Of a stretch of DNA of 64,000 nt, positions 1-13,123 are shown piece after piece; position 1 is the first letter of the stretch; the number at the start of each line of letters is the position of its first letter. This DNA comes from Bolinopsis microptera (lineage: Eukaryota; Ctenophora; Tentaculata; Lobata; Bolinopsidae). The notes beneath the pieces were generated by a model. The model did no database searches. It was given only the letters and a program-made list of their open reading frames with translations, and had not been told where the DNA came from. Location: assembly GCF_026151205.1 (NCBI RefSeq), contig NC_087082.1, positions 13,177,865 through 13,241,864 of the forward strand, read 5' to 3'. The position numbers were made by a program, and so were the translations under genes.

Positions 1-101
1 GTGACTGATATTCATAGTCCATTCTAGTTAATATAATGCTATTTATAATTATATTTCTTATAAAATTGGTTACGCTATTTGTAATTTGAAAACTATTGCA
101 G

Positions 102-3100
102 GAAAATAAGAACCATTGATACAAAACTCCGAGATCTCTCAGCTAAGGCGGCACAGTCCAGGATGGACAAGTTCACTAACAGTCTAAATGAACCTTTTGA
201 TGTCCTACCCAAAAAGAAACTTGAAGTTGAAGCCCCTGTGCAAGTTAATCTCATCACTCCTGCTCTCAGCGATGTTACTACATCAGATTTATTGCCCGTA
301 AGCACTTTTCAATACGAATACATAATTAGTTGTTAAAATAGCCTAACTGAGATAATATTGATATAATATCATTGACCGTCAAATGATCAATTTAATCTCT
401 GCGCCGACATTGTGATAATTGATAAAGGGAGCTGTTGTAATGAACAATTTTTTAAATGCCCTGGCCATCTTTAATAAAATCACGGACAACAATACAATTA
501 CTTGTTAACGACAGGTTGTTTATCTAAGCGATGACTCAGCAAGTCAACATAGCTACATTGACCCAAGAGATGAAAAGGATGCTGATTTTCATCCAGCCTC
601 GTCGAGTTCCTCTACTAGTACTTCGGAAACACCGAAAATCACGGTTTCCACTTACCTGAACTGCAGTCTGGATGGTATGGCAGCTGAGTTAGAAAGAAAT
701 TCTGCCGGCTTGGAGTCGACGGCACGCACGTTAACATCATTTTGCAGGGAACTATACAAAGGGGGTCATCTACAGCAGCCATTTGTTGTTCCCCGGTCAA
801 AACTTCAAAGCACATGTAAAAGAGATGGAAAGAAGAGGCTTGAAGCACTGTCAACTCGTTCTCCGTTAGGTTTGTACATATAATGTCTTAACGTTAATCA
901 GCTTAGTTTTTGTCTTTGACTTTTGGACATATTTATTACAAAAAAAAACTTGTAACTTTACTATTAGAATGAGTATGCTATAAATTAAAACTTGTTATTT
1001 TGCAGCAATATTCTTTGACGGAAAGGAGGATAAGAATATAAGGATGAGCCAAAAAGATGAAAAAGGTCACATACGACATAGTGTGGGGAAACGGAGCCAC
1101 TACTCTGTGGTAGAACAGCCTGGTGCGATCCCTCTTGGGATGTTTGTTCCAGAACAATCGACTGGTAAGCATTACTATTATTTAGATTAAACTTCGATTG
1201 AAAGTACGTTTAAAATTGTTCTTCTCCAGATTAGTGGTATAATGAACGGTTTAATGTTACAATTATATGTCTCATTCCTGCATTTTAACGTTGCATCAGA
1301 TTTCCGGAAAGGCTCTGCAGTTACACTGTAACATTTATGCGGATTCTTTGTTGATTACTTAATGTTTATATAGGTAGAGGCATTGCTGTTGGATTGTATG
1401 ACTACTTCCTAAGTCGTGGCATAACCACGGACAATACATTGTGTATAGGTGGAGACAACACTAGTGTTAATTCTGGCTACTTGGTAAGCAAATAACTCAT
1501 TTTTCATTTACGATTAGAAACTTTTTATGTTATAGCTGAGCATTGGACACTATCAAACAGCGACACAACCATTTCGTTCTCATAAAAATGTTGAAATAAA
1601 TCATTTTCAGGGAGGTGCTTTTCGAGAGTTTGAGGTTCTGCTACATCGAGCACTCCAAAGAGCCCTGTGCCTCTTACACCAAGTGGAACTCCCCCTAAGG
1701 AAATTGTACTTTCACTATGGAGGATCGACCAAGGGTGTGTTATTTACTTTAAAATTGAAGCTCTGTAGTCTTTTAGAATAACAGTTCAAAATTTCCACAA
1801 TATTAAACATTCCTTACTGTAACAATTGCAAGGATTTCCTTGATAACTAAACGAATAAATTATAATTGTGATTAATATCATCATCGTTAATTCTTACTTT
1901 CTAATACTTACACTTAAAGTAAAGTATCTATATTATGTATCATTACAGCACCTGGTGACTTTGACGGACCTATGGGGCCTTTCATTATGTCCAACGAACT
2001 TTGGCTGAAACCAGTTAGAGTTTTCAAAACGATCGGTAAAGATTTTCCTCGACTGCCCCAAGAGGTGATATATAATTTAAATTGTTATAACTAATGAATA
2101 ATCTTATTTTTGGATAGTTAGTACGTTTCTAATTTGCTAATAAGATAGTGCTGAACCGTTTTCCAGTTCCATGTTTGTCAACCATTGCGATAATTCTCGA
2201 CGAAATCATAGAGCTCTTCCCAAGCAATATTAAATTAATTGCCATCTTTTTTTCAGACATTGAGTAAGATGTCGAATGATGGCAAGTTGATGTATAAGTA
2301 TTGCATCACTGTCGAGACTGGTTTACACGACGACTTCGTATACAATGCAATCGGAAACTGCTCTACTGCTCGGTGGATTACGTTTGGAGCCAGAATCCTC
2401 CGATTTTACATATCGGGGGATCTTTCCTACAACACCCATATTTCTGAGTGTTTAGAGAGGATGGTGAACTTTATTGTAAATGTATATTACAAGGTACAAA
2501 TCAGAATATAGTGCTGGCACTTGTGAATTGCTTGCTAATTTTTATTGAAATAAATGATTTTAGAATATTGATTGAAACTGTACAGCATATGTTTTCTTTG
2601 TACCAAAGCTGCTCAGAGTTTCTATTAAATCGGACTTAAATAATTACTACTAGCATTTGATGGTTCTAATTCAATAGGTGTTTGCCAACATTAAGATGAG
2701 GAGCAGCTTAACAGACGCCCCAGCCCATATTTTCGATCAGATACGACTCACATGGAAACACTGCGAACCAGCAGAGCGTAAGGTCGTTTTTGAGTCGATA
2801 CAACAGAACGGCTATATGGCTCATCCCGAGAGCGTGATACTCGCCATGCTAGGTATGAATGACAACGAATAGTGAATATTATTTAAAAACTATAATACAT
2901 GAAGTATAAGCCGCTCGTTTCCTTGCCGTGTGATCATCACATTTATGTCTTTATCTGTTATATCTCCAAATAACATCATAGTAATAAGAGTATAATATCA
3001 TCATAGCAGTAAATATTCAACTTATATTCTGTACTTACGTCCGAATTCTTGCAGTTATAAATAAAATTAATAAATGCACAATTGCTCCTAGAATCGCTTG

Positions 3101-3925
3101 AATTTAACACATTATTCAACCCGCAAGATTTTACATCTATAATAGTATAGATATACTATACCTATAGCATATTTTTACCCAGGCGATCACAACAAAGACC
3201 ATCGAGAGAAAGGAATAGGGATTGTAAAGAATATTCGTCAATCAGAGGAGTGGGACAAGCACGTCGAAAGAGAGTCTGGTGTTCAGCGACCTAGACGAAT
3301 CCGACATTTCAAGTCCCCAAAGATATTCTTCGGATGTAAAACATATATGGAGATGGTCAAACTGAAGGTTGTGGTGAGTTTATAGATTATGTATAATGAT
3401 AGCAAAGTCTGGCAAACTAAAAGTGAGAACTCTTCGTGGTCATTCTACTGAACTAGTAGAATGCAGAATTTGTTAACTAATTTGCTTTACCAACTCTGTC
3501 AAATATTCCCATTTACCGGTCAAATAAATAATTTTCCCTTCAATCAGAAAGAGAACGGTCCGGTTCCAAAGAAGATAATCTTCCAAACGTACGACAATGA
3601 GTGGGAGCCAGTAACTTGCCCTCCCCTCATCTCCAAAATGTCAACTGCTGACCTGGAAAAGATAGGGGAAGCCCCCCTGGTTTGTAAGATTCCTTGCCAT
3701 AGTCAATCTGTGGAACACACTGTTGCACTTGTGTCCCACGCTGCTCAACGACGTCGGACTGAAGACACTCAGCTGATGAGTGTCCTTCAGATAGGAGCTG
3801 CACGGAAAGAGTTTTCGGGTAGAGTAACGCACAAGCGGTACAGAACTGAAACAGACTCGACTCCAAAGTCGAAGAAAGTTAAAGATACGCCCTTTAACAG
3901 GGAACTATTTAAGGATTTCGATTAA
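102..3925 (+). CDS. Transposase-like uncharacterised protein, 5'-partial multi-exon gene
   Basis: Ten exons with consistent GT/AG sites and phases: 102-297, 515-869, 1006-1164, 1374-1483, 1611-1734, 1949-2064, 2257-2493, 2678-2852, 3183-3373, 3548-3925 (TAA). They join into 679 residues; exon 1 here starts mid-codon after an AG, so the N-terminus lies left of the window. A Ser-rich N-terminal part is followed by a conserved core containing GGDNTSVNSGYLGG, CLLHQVELPLR, STKGPGDFDGPMG and ARILRFYISGD, then CKIPCHSQSVEHTVALV near the C-terminus and a basic tail. I recognise this as resembling a widespread family of uncharacterised invertebrate proteins that recur in many copies and look mobile-DNA derived; the Asp-containing GDNT block and the CxxHxxE-like block suggest an RNase H-fold transposase, but that is inference. 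No stops or frameshifts are seen and the gene has at least nine introns, which argues for a host-maintained (possibly domesticated) gene. Function unknown. Confidence 0.72.
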
Positions 3926-4499
3926 TAGACTTCAGATTAGTATAATCTATAAACTGAAAGTGGATGGTAATGAATTGTTGATAAATAAGTACTTTTGGAA
4001 AATAGTATTATTTATATTAAAATACTGTAATGAAAATCGAAGTTTTACAAATATATGAATTATGAAAAAAGAAAGTTCTGTTTTTAATTTTGTCATATAA
4101 GTATTAAGTGTTGGCGAAAAAATCATGGTACATTTTGTTGTAAAAAATTGGAACTTCGGTAACGCTAACAGTAATTATGAAATTGCCCTGAAAAATGTGT
4201 TAAAAGTGTCCATTGAGCAAGCTCACCCTCATGAGGAATATTGTTAAATAAGCTTAGGGGCTATTGCAGTGCAAATTGTTTCAAAGCCACTTGTTCAATT
4301 AACCGCAAGTTACATAATCATAACACCCCGTTGGGTCTAATATGGCATGAATTTAACACTAATTGGTAAATGGTAATACCAGGAAAAATAAATTCGTGGG
4401 TTCTGATTAATAGTATCTCATAACATAGTCATAGTATAATTTAGTATTAACTAGTTGCAGTGTTCAATGCAGATCGAAAAATTAAATTCAAAACCAAGT

Positions 4500-4731
4500 A
4501 GTATGAATATGTCATGGTTTATTCAATATAACAGTAGTAGTACAATATGAATAATAATTTAATTTAAAGCGATACGAGCTAAACTGCTGCCCGTAATTAG
4601 GCTTCAAATACTCTAAGGTGAACTCTGCTCCAAGATCTGGTTTTAAAACGGTACGATCTATACTGCTGCCCAAGAGTTAGGTTCCAAATACTCTAAGGTG
4701 AACTATGCTCAAAGATCTGGTTTTAAAACGG
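4500..4731. repeat. ~80-bp minisatellite flanking foldback element 1
   Basis: About 2.5 direct copies of a unit of roughly 80 bp, recognisable by CTGCTGCCC, AAATACTCTAAGGTGAAC and GATCTGGTTTTAAAACGGTA. The same unit reappears between the two foldback elements (5654-5805) and once more after the second (7006-7080), so it is the flank that was carried through the segmental duplication. Confidence 0.7.
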
Positions 4732-5653
4732 TACAATCCGAACAGTGTGACTATAATTTCACAATACAGTATAATATAGTCGCACTGTTCAGAGATTGTA
4801 GCCGGCTTATAACCACTTTCGATACCTAAACGGCTATTAGCCGGTTATAAGCCGGCTATTAGCCGTTTAGGTATCGAAAGTGGTTATAAGCCGGTTATAA
4901 GATATTAACTCAACTTCATCGTACTGAACGATAGTCAGGAGCCGGCTATAAGAAATTCAGCGAAAACGGCTATTAGCCGGTTATAAGCTGGCTATTAGCC
5001 GTTTAGGTATCGAAAGTGGTTATAAGCCGGCTATAAGCCGGCTATAAGATATTAACTTAACTTCATCGTACTGAACTGAGTTAATATCTTATAACCGGCT
5101 TATAGCCGGCTTATAACCACTTTCGATACCTAAACGGCTAATAGCCGGCTTATAACCGGCTAATAGCCGTTTTCACTGAATTTCTTATAGCCGGCTCCTG
5201 ACTATCGTTCAGTACGATGCATAGTTGAGTTAATATCTTATAACCGGCTTATAGCCGGCTTATAACATAACCACTTTTAATACCAAAACGGCTAATAGCA
5301 GGCTTATAACCGGCTAATAGCCGTCGCTCAACAACAAATGTAAGCGGCTACTATCCGGCTATAAGCCGGCTTATAGCCGGCTTATAACCACTTTTAATAC
5401 CAAAACGGCTAATAGCAGGCTTATAACCGGCTAATAGCCGTCGCTCAACATCAAATGTAAGCGGCTACTAACCGGCTATAAGCCGGCTTATAGCCGACTA
5501 TAAAAATTGTAGCCGGCTATAAGCCGGCTTATAGCCGGTTAGTAGCCGCTTACATTTGTTGTTGAGCGACGGCTATAGTAGTAGCCGGCTTATAGCCGGT
5601 CGGTGATCTACCAACTGGCCAAATAATTATAGTCACACTGTTCGGAGATTGTA
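4732..5653. mobile_element. Foldback DNA transposon, copy 1 (non-autonomous)
   Basis: Terminal inverted repeats beginning CCGAACAGTGTGACTATAAT are found at 4738 and, inverted, ending at 5645; including an outer TACAAT/ATTGTA the element spans 4732-5653 and is bounded by TA on both sides, consistent with a TA target duplication. The interior is built of short palindromic units (AGCCGGCTATAAGCCGGCT, AACGGCTATTAGCCG) arranged as large inverted arms whose centre is near 5070: about 150 bp on each side match as reverse complements. The left terminal 60 bp are themselves a small hairpin. No open reading frame of note. Family assignment (Tc1/mariner-like because of TA) is inference only. Confidence 0.7.
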
Positions 5654-5805
5654 AAACGTCTGACCGAGAATTAGGTTTAAAATACTCTAAGGTGAACCTT
5701 TCTCCGAGATCTGGTTTTAAAACGGTACGATCTATACTGCTGCCCAAGAGTTAGGTTCCAAATACTCTAAGGTGAACTATGCTCAAAGATCTGGTTTTAA
5801 AACGG
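5654..5805. repeat. Duplicated spacer between foldback elements
   Basis: Carries two copies of the ~80-bp flank unit; its second half is identical by eye to 4640-4731, and its first half to the sequence following copy 2 at 7006-7080. This marks the junction of a tandem duplication with a period near 1.07 kb. Confidence 0.7.
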
Positions 5806-7005
5806 TACAATCCGAACAGTGTGACTATAATTTCACAATACAGTATAATATAGTCGCACTGTTCAGAGATTGTAGCCGGCTTATAACCACTTTCGATACC
5901 TAAACGGCTATTAGCCGGTTATAAGCCGGCTATTAGCCGTTTAGGTATCGAAAGTGGTTATAAGCCGGCTATAAGCCGGCTATAAGCCGGTTATAAGATA
6001 TTAACTCAACTTCATCGTACTGAACGATAGTCAGGAGCCGGCTATAAGAAATTCAGCGAAAACGGCTATTAGCCGGTTATAAGCTGGCTATTAGCCGTTT
6101 AGGTATCGAAAGTGGTTATAAGCCGGCTATAAGCCGGCTATAAGCCGGTTATAAGATATTAACTCAACTTCATCGTACTGAACGATAGTCAGGAGCCGGC
6201 TATAAGAAATTCAGCGAAAACGGCTATTAGCCGGTTATAAGCTGGCTATTAGCCGTTTAGGTATCGAAAGTGGTTATAAGCCGGCTATAAGCCGGCTATA
6301 AGATATTAACTCAACTTCATCGTACTGAACGATAGTCAGGAGCCGGCTATAAGAAATTCAGCGAAAACGGCTATTAGCCGGTTATAAGCTGGCTATTAGC
6401 CGTTTAGGTATCGAAAGTGGTTATAAGCCGGCTATAAGCCGGCTATAAGATATTAACTTAACTTCATCGTACTGAACTGAGTTAATATCTTATAACCGGC
6501 TTATAACCACTTTCGATACCTAAACGGCTAATAGCAGGCTTATAACTGGCTAATAGCCGTTTTCACTGAATTTCTTATAGCCGGCTCCTGGCTATCGTTC
6601 AGTACGATGCATAGTTGAGTTAATATCTTATAACCGGCTTATAGCCGGCTTATAACATAACCACTTTTAATACCAAAACGGCTAATAGCAGGCTTATAAC
6701 CGGCTAATAGCCGTCGCTCAACAACAAATGTAAGCGGCTACTAACCGGCTATTAGCCGGCTTATAGCCGGCTTATAACCACTTTTAATACCAAAACGGCT
6801 AATAGCAGGCTTATTACCGGCTAATAGCCGTCGCTCAACATCAAATGTAAGCGGCTACTAACCGGCTACTAACCCGGCTTATAGCCGGCTATAAAAATTG
6901 TAGCCGGCTATAAGCCGGCTTATAGCCGGTTAGTAGCCGGCTTATAGCCGGTCGGTGATCTACCAACTGGCCAAATAATTATAGTCACACTGTTCGGAGA
7001 TTGTA
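5806..7005. mobile_element. Foldback DNA transposon, copy 2
   Basis: Same terminal repeats (CCGAACAGTGTG at 5812; inverted end at 6997) and TA borders as copy 1, but about 280 bp longer because an inner module with ATTAACTCAACTTCATCGTACTGAACGATAGTCAGG (given here only as landmarks ATTAACTCAACTTC and GAACGATAGTCAGG) is repeated three times on the left arm. Palindrome centre is near 6475. No coding capacity. Confidence 0.7.
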
Positions 7006-7080
7006 AAACGTCTGACCGAGAATTAGGTTTAAAATACTCTAAGGTGAACCTTTCTCCGAGATCTGGTTTTAAAACGGTAC

Positions 7081-10000
7081 GAGATAAATTTCCGAGGTAA
7101 ATTGTAAACTTGGGCTTCTAGCATCCAACTATGAACTAAAGTCCGTTTAAATAAAGTCCGACAAGGTAGTATGTAGTATTATTGATTATATTAAATGTAC
7201 AACTACAAGCTACAATTTGCTCAGGGTTAACATCTAATATTTTGGTCTTTCACTGTTCCAACAGCTACCCCGACCAATTTACCTCAATACGCATTGTACC
7301 AATTGATCCTCAGGGCTATAAGTTAGTTAAAGGTGTTATCACGTGATCTCGGTCACATGACTGCTAGTAAGACGCACCTTAGCTGCTCGAAGGGGGCAAT
7401 TAGAATACTGTACTCGCACAATTGCACATATGCTCAATACTGGATCGTCGACCACATTTCTTAATATGGTTAAATTGGCCATAGATATTATTGTTTACTC
7501 AATTGATATTATTGTTATTTCCAGAACAATGACTGGTCCATTTTCGATAAAACTTTCGCCATCTGAACTGTCATAATGTAAGCTTTACAACGGTACCAAT
7601 TCCATAAATACGATTAAAAAACCATCCACCCTAACATGCCCCTTTTCAAGGTCATCGTGAGAACGTTGAGATTATCAGCAGGCGTTGGTAACTTAGACTG
7701 AGATGGGGAACTACTGCCACTGGTGGAACCAGAGTGGTCACTCCAACTAGCAGAAATAAAGCTCATCGTTGAAAACTCACCGTGTTATACAGACAAACGA
7801 GATACAGCAAGTGAGAATTGGGAAGTTGTGGCAATATAATATAATCTTATGTTCAGGAAGTTTTAGTGTAATTTGGAGCAGTTAAGGGATGAGGCCACGT
7901 TGCCGCTTAAAGTTATTAATTTATAACGTTAAGCATGTTCATATAAGCTATGGAGTTCACCATTTGAGGAAAAAACGAGCGGAAAGATAGAGCTGGGACT
8001 AATTAAAAGTTGTATCATAACGTACTCATTTAATTACAGTCCTTTTTTGGCAAGATTCCAGTGTCACAACGATTCTTTTGAAAAAAAAAGTGATCGTACT
8101 AAATACTAAAGACCCGATTTTACATGATTTCAAGAATGAAAATCCTTAAAATCGGAGGTTTTTGTAAAATAACGTTCGTGTAAGATCGTTCAGCCCTTCG
8201 TTTCTATGATATACAAAAATGCACGAGCTTCCATACTTAAAAGTGCTGACATTAGACATACACTAAACAGGGATTTGTAATGAGGGATGAAATCTGGACT
8301 GAAGTTATACAAAATGGAGATATCCTGCAACATCAGGGCTTGTAAATCGAGATTACGTGATTTGTTATCTACCTATCTGAATTCTTGGCCATTATTAACA
8401 ACGCATAAAAGCCGCATCTGCTTTCTTTAGCGAGATGCGACCGCCAGATTTAACTAAGCCAGCTGAATTATTCAACAGGTAAGTCTTATATTATCAAGCC
8501 AAGGGCAACTTTCCCGACTACCAAGTCGAGGGACAGACCACAGCAATGTTAGTTAATCTTGATCTGGTCGAGATCATAGCAATTATAATCTTCCTTTAAC
8601 TTTAATAATTGCTCCGTACAGTAAAGTAAGAGGGTTATAAGAATTACACTAAAACACAGATCTTGTTATTCCGCAGCTAGATGAGCTAAATAATGTAATA
8701 AATGCGCCCCGATGACGTTAAACAAAAGTCTAAAGTGACCTGGACCTGTCTCTTGGACTATCCCCGACAGAAAATCACGTTGGAGGAAAGGTGGCAGCAA
8801 CTAAGAACAAGGTGAAGGTTAAGCGAAAAGTTAATCGTAACGACCATTTAACTAATTAACTTATTAACTAATTAACGAGCTCAACGTTGTGAAGTTGCTA
8901 ATTTCCAGTATATTGAATCAGGATCAGTGCCATGAAACTGTGAGGTTTAAAGTTTTTGTTGTAATGATATAGTGTCAAAACGCTTTCAGGGTGTTCCATG
9001 GCCAATCAGTCTGTTCGTAATTTGATGTAATGAACTGGGCAAGAGTTAAGTCCTGGTGGGATCTAAAGGGGTCAGCAAAAAAGTATTTCACGTAGAGAAA
9101 TAGGGACAAAATTATTAAACGAATGATTGCAGGTGGAATAATTTCAAAATTAAATAATTTTAGTCGCTTGATTAGTTGTTAGATGAGTACTCCTAAAAAG
9201 TATTACTAATCTGGTTCTTAAAAAGTTAACTAAGCTGAACTACCCTTGATTTGGTGAACTAACCTTGATATGGTGAACTTGCCAACTTTTCGATCCATGA
9301 CAGAGCGAGGTTTCAATTGTGTTTCATCTCTGCAGTCAAATTTACGCATGAATCATATGTTATATAATTGAATAGTGAATATTTTCATCGAAATTCTTCA
9401 AATCTTTATCATAAGCAAGTCATTATAATATGTACAATTGTGACATTGTATTTAACAGTCTTACACCCTTTTTTCCTAACCCGTAAGGGCCGAGAGGTCT
9501 TTACTGAAAGATCTCGTTGATCTAAATTCGGTAAAATTGTATTATGAAAATGATTTTCATGAGGCCATGTGCAGGTCTAAACAAATGTTTTTTAATGTTT
9601 CGAGTTGTCAGCACGATTAAATCTTTAAGTAGATTTTATAGGTTAGGAAACACTTAAGCGCATACTCTTCAGTTTGCTATACAAATCGCTTTAAAGAAAT
9701 TCATGTTCTTAGACCTGTCCAAACAACTTGAAATTAAAAACTGGTCTATAAACAATGCAGATTTGAGACAACTAGCTGTCAGATACATCTATATTATATT
9801 TTAAACTTGACGAAATCCCCCCAGCAACGGGGACCCAGACATAGAAAAAAGACGCCTCTGGCGTGACCGATTTCTGCTCGCAAATGGAGTTGAAACCTAG
9901 CCATTTTTAGCAGGGTTGTAAAAAAGGAAAGGAATAGAATATAGCATTCTTAGAATTTTGATTAAGGCTTTAGATTTTCTATAATTAACGTCGGAAGTGA

Positions 10001-10740
10001 GGTAAAATAAACGTTAGAATAATGGCGTTATTTTAGCAAAGGAATTACCTGCGTCATTGCTTAGCAACATCAAGAGATTGCACGTGCGCGAGCAACCACA
10101 GATTAGCAACGCACGTTGCCATGCTTTGTGATAAATCATGACTAGCTCACATTTACGCTCAAGATTATTACTAAGTTACTATTCATAACATTGGTTGTGA
10201 TTGATATTTTTTGATGCAGTAAAAAGTATATTCGTTTAGGAAATCATATCCGAATACTTACAACGTAGTCGTCATTGTCAAATAAAATCCATACTTTCTA
10301 CATACAGAGCTTAGAGCTAAATTATGGTGAAGATATTAGAGAAATGTAAACATAAATGAATTTTTAAATTTCCTTGAACAAAGCTTTCGACTAGCGGGTT
10401 TCTAGTATAATATAAGGCAACCAAGTAGAGTCGGCTGTAAATTTAAACCGAGGTTTAAACTTTTTAAATTAAAACATAAGACGGGTATAGAGAAGGGTAC
10501 CAATCATTGAAATTAAGATGGCGAGCAGTCCGTCGAACGGCACGTCACAGTGTCACAATTAAAGATGGCGTTTACTACGATAGGGCATATTCTACTCAGC
10601 CATCTACCTAACACTGGAACGTATCTCACCAAAATATAGATACAATTTCGCGAGATATGCCACTTGTAAGTCGTTGGAGTGACCCTCTAAGAGAGTTACA
10701 TTATTTTTATAACTTTACTGTAGACCTGAAAATTGCCGGA
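7081..10740. other. No gene recognised
   Basis: AT-rich non-coding sequence. I see no ORF with recognisable domains, no splice-linked exons and no clear terminal-repeat element. A single short open stretch near 9826-9896 is not convincing. Confidence 0.5.
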
Positions 10741-11020
10741 TCCTCAATCAAACGTATAATATAATATATAGATATATATAATATAGAAACATATTATTAC
10801 AACATAAAATAATTTATGACAACATATGACAACATAAAATAATTTATGACAGCATTTGACAACATATAACATGTTACAACAAAATATTACAACATTCAAT
10901 AGCATATAAAGATATAACAAAATGTTACAACATAAAACAATATATCGATAAAACGTGAAAGTTCCCTGGCATGCAGATGAAACCAACAAAGCTTGAACAC
11001 AGTTCAAATTTAAGCACATT
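10741..11020. repeat. AT-rich degenerate repeat (ACAACATA-type)
   Basis: Irregular reiteration of ACAACATAAAATAATTTATG and ACAACATATAAC-like words over about 200 bp. It creates a spurious long Tyr/Cys-rich frame on the minus strand; no gene. Confidence 0.6.
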
Positions 11021-11283
11021 TAATGTGATTAGCAGTATTAAACAGTTAAACGTTTCAATGCAGCAACTTAAAAGCTTTATGAAAGGAAACCTGAATAATA
11101 GCTTTAATTTAAAATTAACGCCTCAGAGCGTCTAATAATTTTGAAATCGACCGTTAAGGCATTAATAACGGATGGATACGGAAATTGTGGTAAAATTTGT
11201 ACTATATTGCGAAATTGTGGTAGATCGTAAACACGTTCTCACGTTAGTCCGCATCATACACACGCTGAAACCTTTAAACGAAC

Positions 11284-11881
11284 AGAGGAGGAGGAGGAGG
11301 AGGAGGAGGAGGAGGAGGAGGAGGAGGAGGAGGAGGAGGAGGAGGAGGAGGAGGAGGAGGAGGAGGAGGAGGAGGAGGAGGAGGAGGAGGAGGAGGAGGA
11401 GGAGGAGGAGGAGGAGGAGGAGGAGGAGGAGGAGGAGGAGGAGGAGGAGGAGGAGGAGGAGGAGGAGGAGGAGGAGGAGGAGGAGGAGGAGGAGGAGGAG
11501 GAGGAGGAGGAGGAGGAGGAGGAGGAGGAGGAGGAGGAGGAGGAGGAGGAGGAGGAGGAGGAGGAGGAGGAGGAGGAGGAGGAGGAGGAGGAGGAGGAGG
11601 AGGAGGAGGAGGAGGAGGAGGAGGAGGAGGAGGAGGAGGAGGAGGAGGAGGAGGAGGAGGAGGAGGAGGAGGAGGAGGAGGAGGAGGAGGAGGAGGAGGA
11701 GGAGGAGGAGGAGGAGGAGGAGGAGGAGGAGGAGGAGGAGGAGGAGGAGGAGGAGGAGGAGGAGGAGGAGGAGGAGGAGGAGGAGGAGGAGGAGGAGGAG
11801 GAGGAGGAGGAGGAGGAGGAGGAGGAGGAGGAGGAGGAGGGGGAGGAGGAGGAGGAGGAGGAGGAGGAGGAGGAGGAGGAG
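11284..11881. repeat. (GGA)n microsatellite, ~198 copies
   Basis: Almost pure GGA/TCC trinucleotide over about 600 bp with one visible interruption (an extra G triplet near 11840). The long Arg or Ser homopolymer frames it produces are artefacts of the repeat. Purine/pyrimidine asymmetry makes it a candidate H-DNA/triplex former. Confidence 0.98.
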
Positions 11882-13122
11882 AGTAAACCGTCCAAGTTAA
11901 GAAGACAAGTTAAACATCCTTTACAGATAAACTAAATAACCTTTTATCAAAAAATAACAACAAATAGCAAAAATGAAAAAAAACAACAAAATCGTCTTTT
12001 GTTACTCCAGCAAAAGCTCCTGCTAAAACAAACTTTTCGTATCACTTATATGTTTTAAACAAATCCCCCTCCAAGCAAAGATATTAATAAGAATAATCAG
12101 CAATCAGCAATGCTCTATAATATACGCTATCACTTAATGATATCTTACATCAGTTTGAGTTCTGCATCTTGAAAGAGTTAAGTGAGCATCTGCACCATCG
12201 TCCATCACAAGATCACATATATTTAAAACTACAGTGTGAGTGAAAGGCCAAGAAATATAGTCAGATCAGGGCGAGTAAAAACAACATTTATGAGATTATA
12301 TTATTTTCTGCTATTCAACTGGTTTCTAGTCTCAGTATATAATCATTGTCTATGAAAATCGTCATATTTATATTATTAGTATAAAGCAACTTGTGACAAC
12401 GAGATCTTTCCATGGTGAAAAATAAAAGGAAAAAATCAAAAGCCCAAGTTTAAGATGAACGAGATGATTCCCTTTCTTAGCATAGGTACGCAACGAACAA
12501 ATTTTATATTTTTAGAATCTATGTACCCTGTATAATGTATATCAACAATATTTATCCTATTAAACGTTTTGCATTTTCATAGTAGACAAAATTAGGCTTC
12601 CTAAAGAATCTATACTAAATATTAGGTTAATAAGGCCAAGAATGTCTTAAACCAAATATGCACAAAACTGTACAATAACTGAATTTCGGGTTTGTGACCC
12701 ACAATTTACAATTAGCAGAGTTTATTCATGTACTTGAACCTCCGCAAAAGTTTGACCATTTAGATATCCTCGGATAGTTAGTATCTTTAAATTGTATTTC
12801 TTCTGGTGCATACGGTGGATTTCTGTCAAGAGCTTGTCACCATTTGGAGCCATCATAATCTTAATTCTTATCTTTAACTAAATTTACTTTGTTTTCAGAG
12901 AAGAAGAATATCCGCTTTGCAGAGGTTGATTTTTCGTTCATACATTGTATGGGTAAAAACGAGTATTTGTTGCATCCTGAAAATTAAAGTTTTTAGGTGA
13001 ACTATTACAAGGTGAGCAGAATTGATATAGTGAGAAGTAGTATAGTCAGAATTCAGATGCAGAGATGAAAGAATGGTGAGAGCAGTAGGCTTATCTTATA
13101 AACCTACCTTATAATCTGCTCC
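11882..13122. other. Intergenic / 3' flank of the receptor gene
   Basis: No coding sequence recognised. On the minus strand an AATAAA lies at 12721-12726, about 400 bp beyond the receptor stop codon, and is a candidate polyadenylation signal; others could be used. Confidence 0.4.
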
Positions 13123-13123
13123 T

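Noticed and set aside
4732-7080. CRISPR-like array of regularly spaced repeats
   Set aside because: Repeats are palindromic and spacers are not unique; context is a eukaryotic foldback transposon.
11172-11900. Long Arg-rich (plus) and Ser-rich (minus) reading frames
   Set aside because: They are translations of the (GGA)n microsatellite and have no other coding signature.
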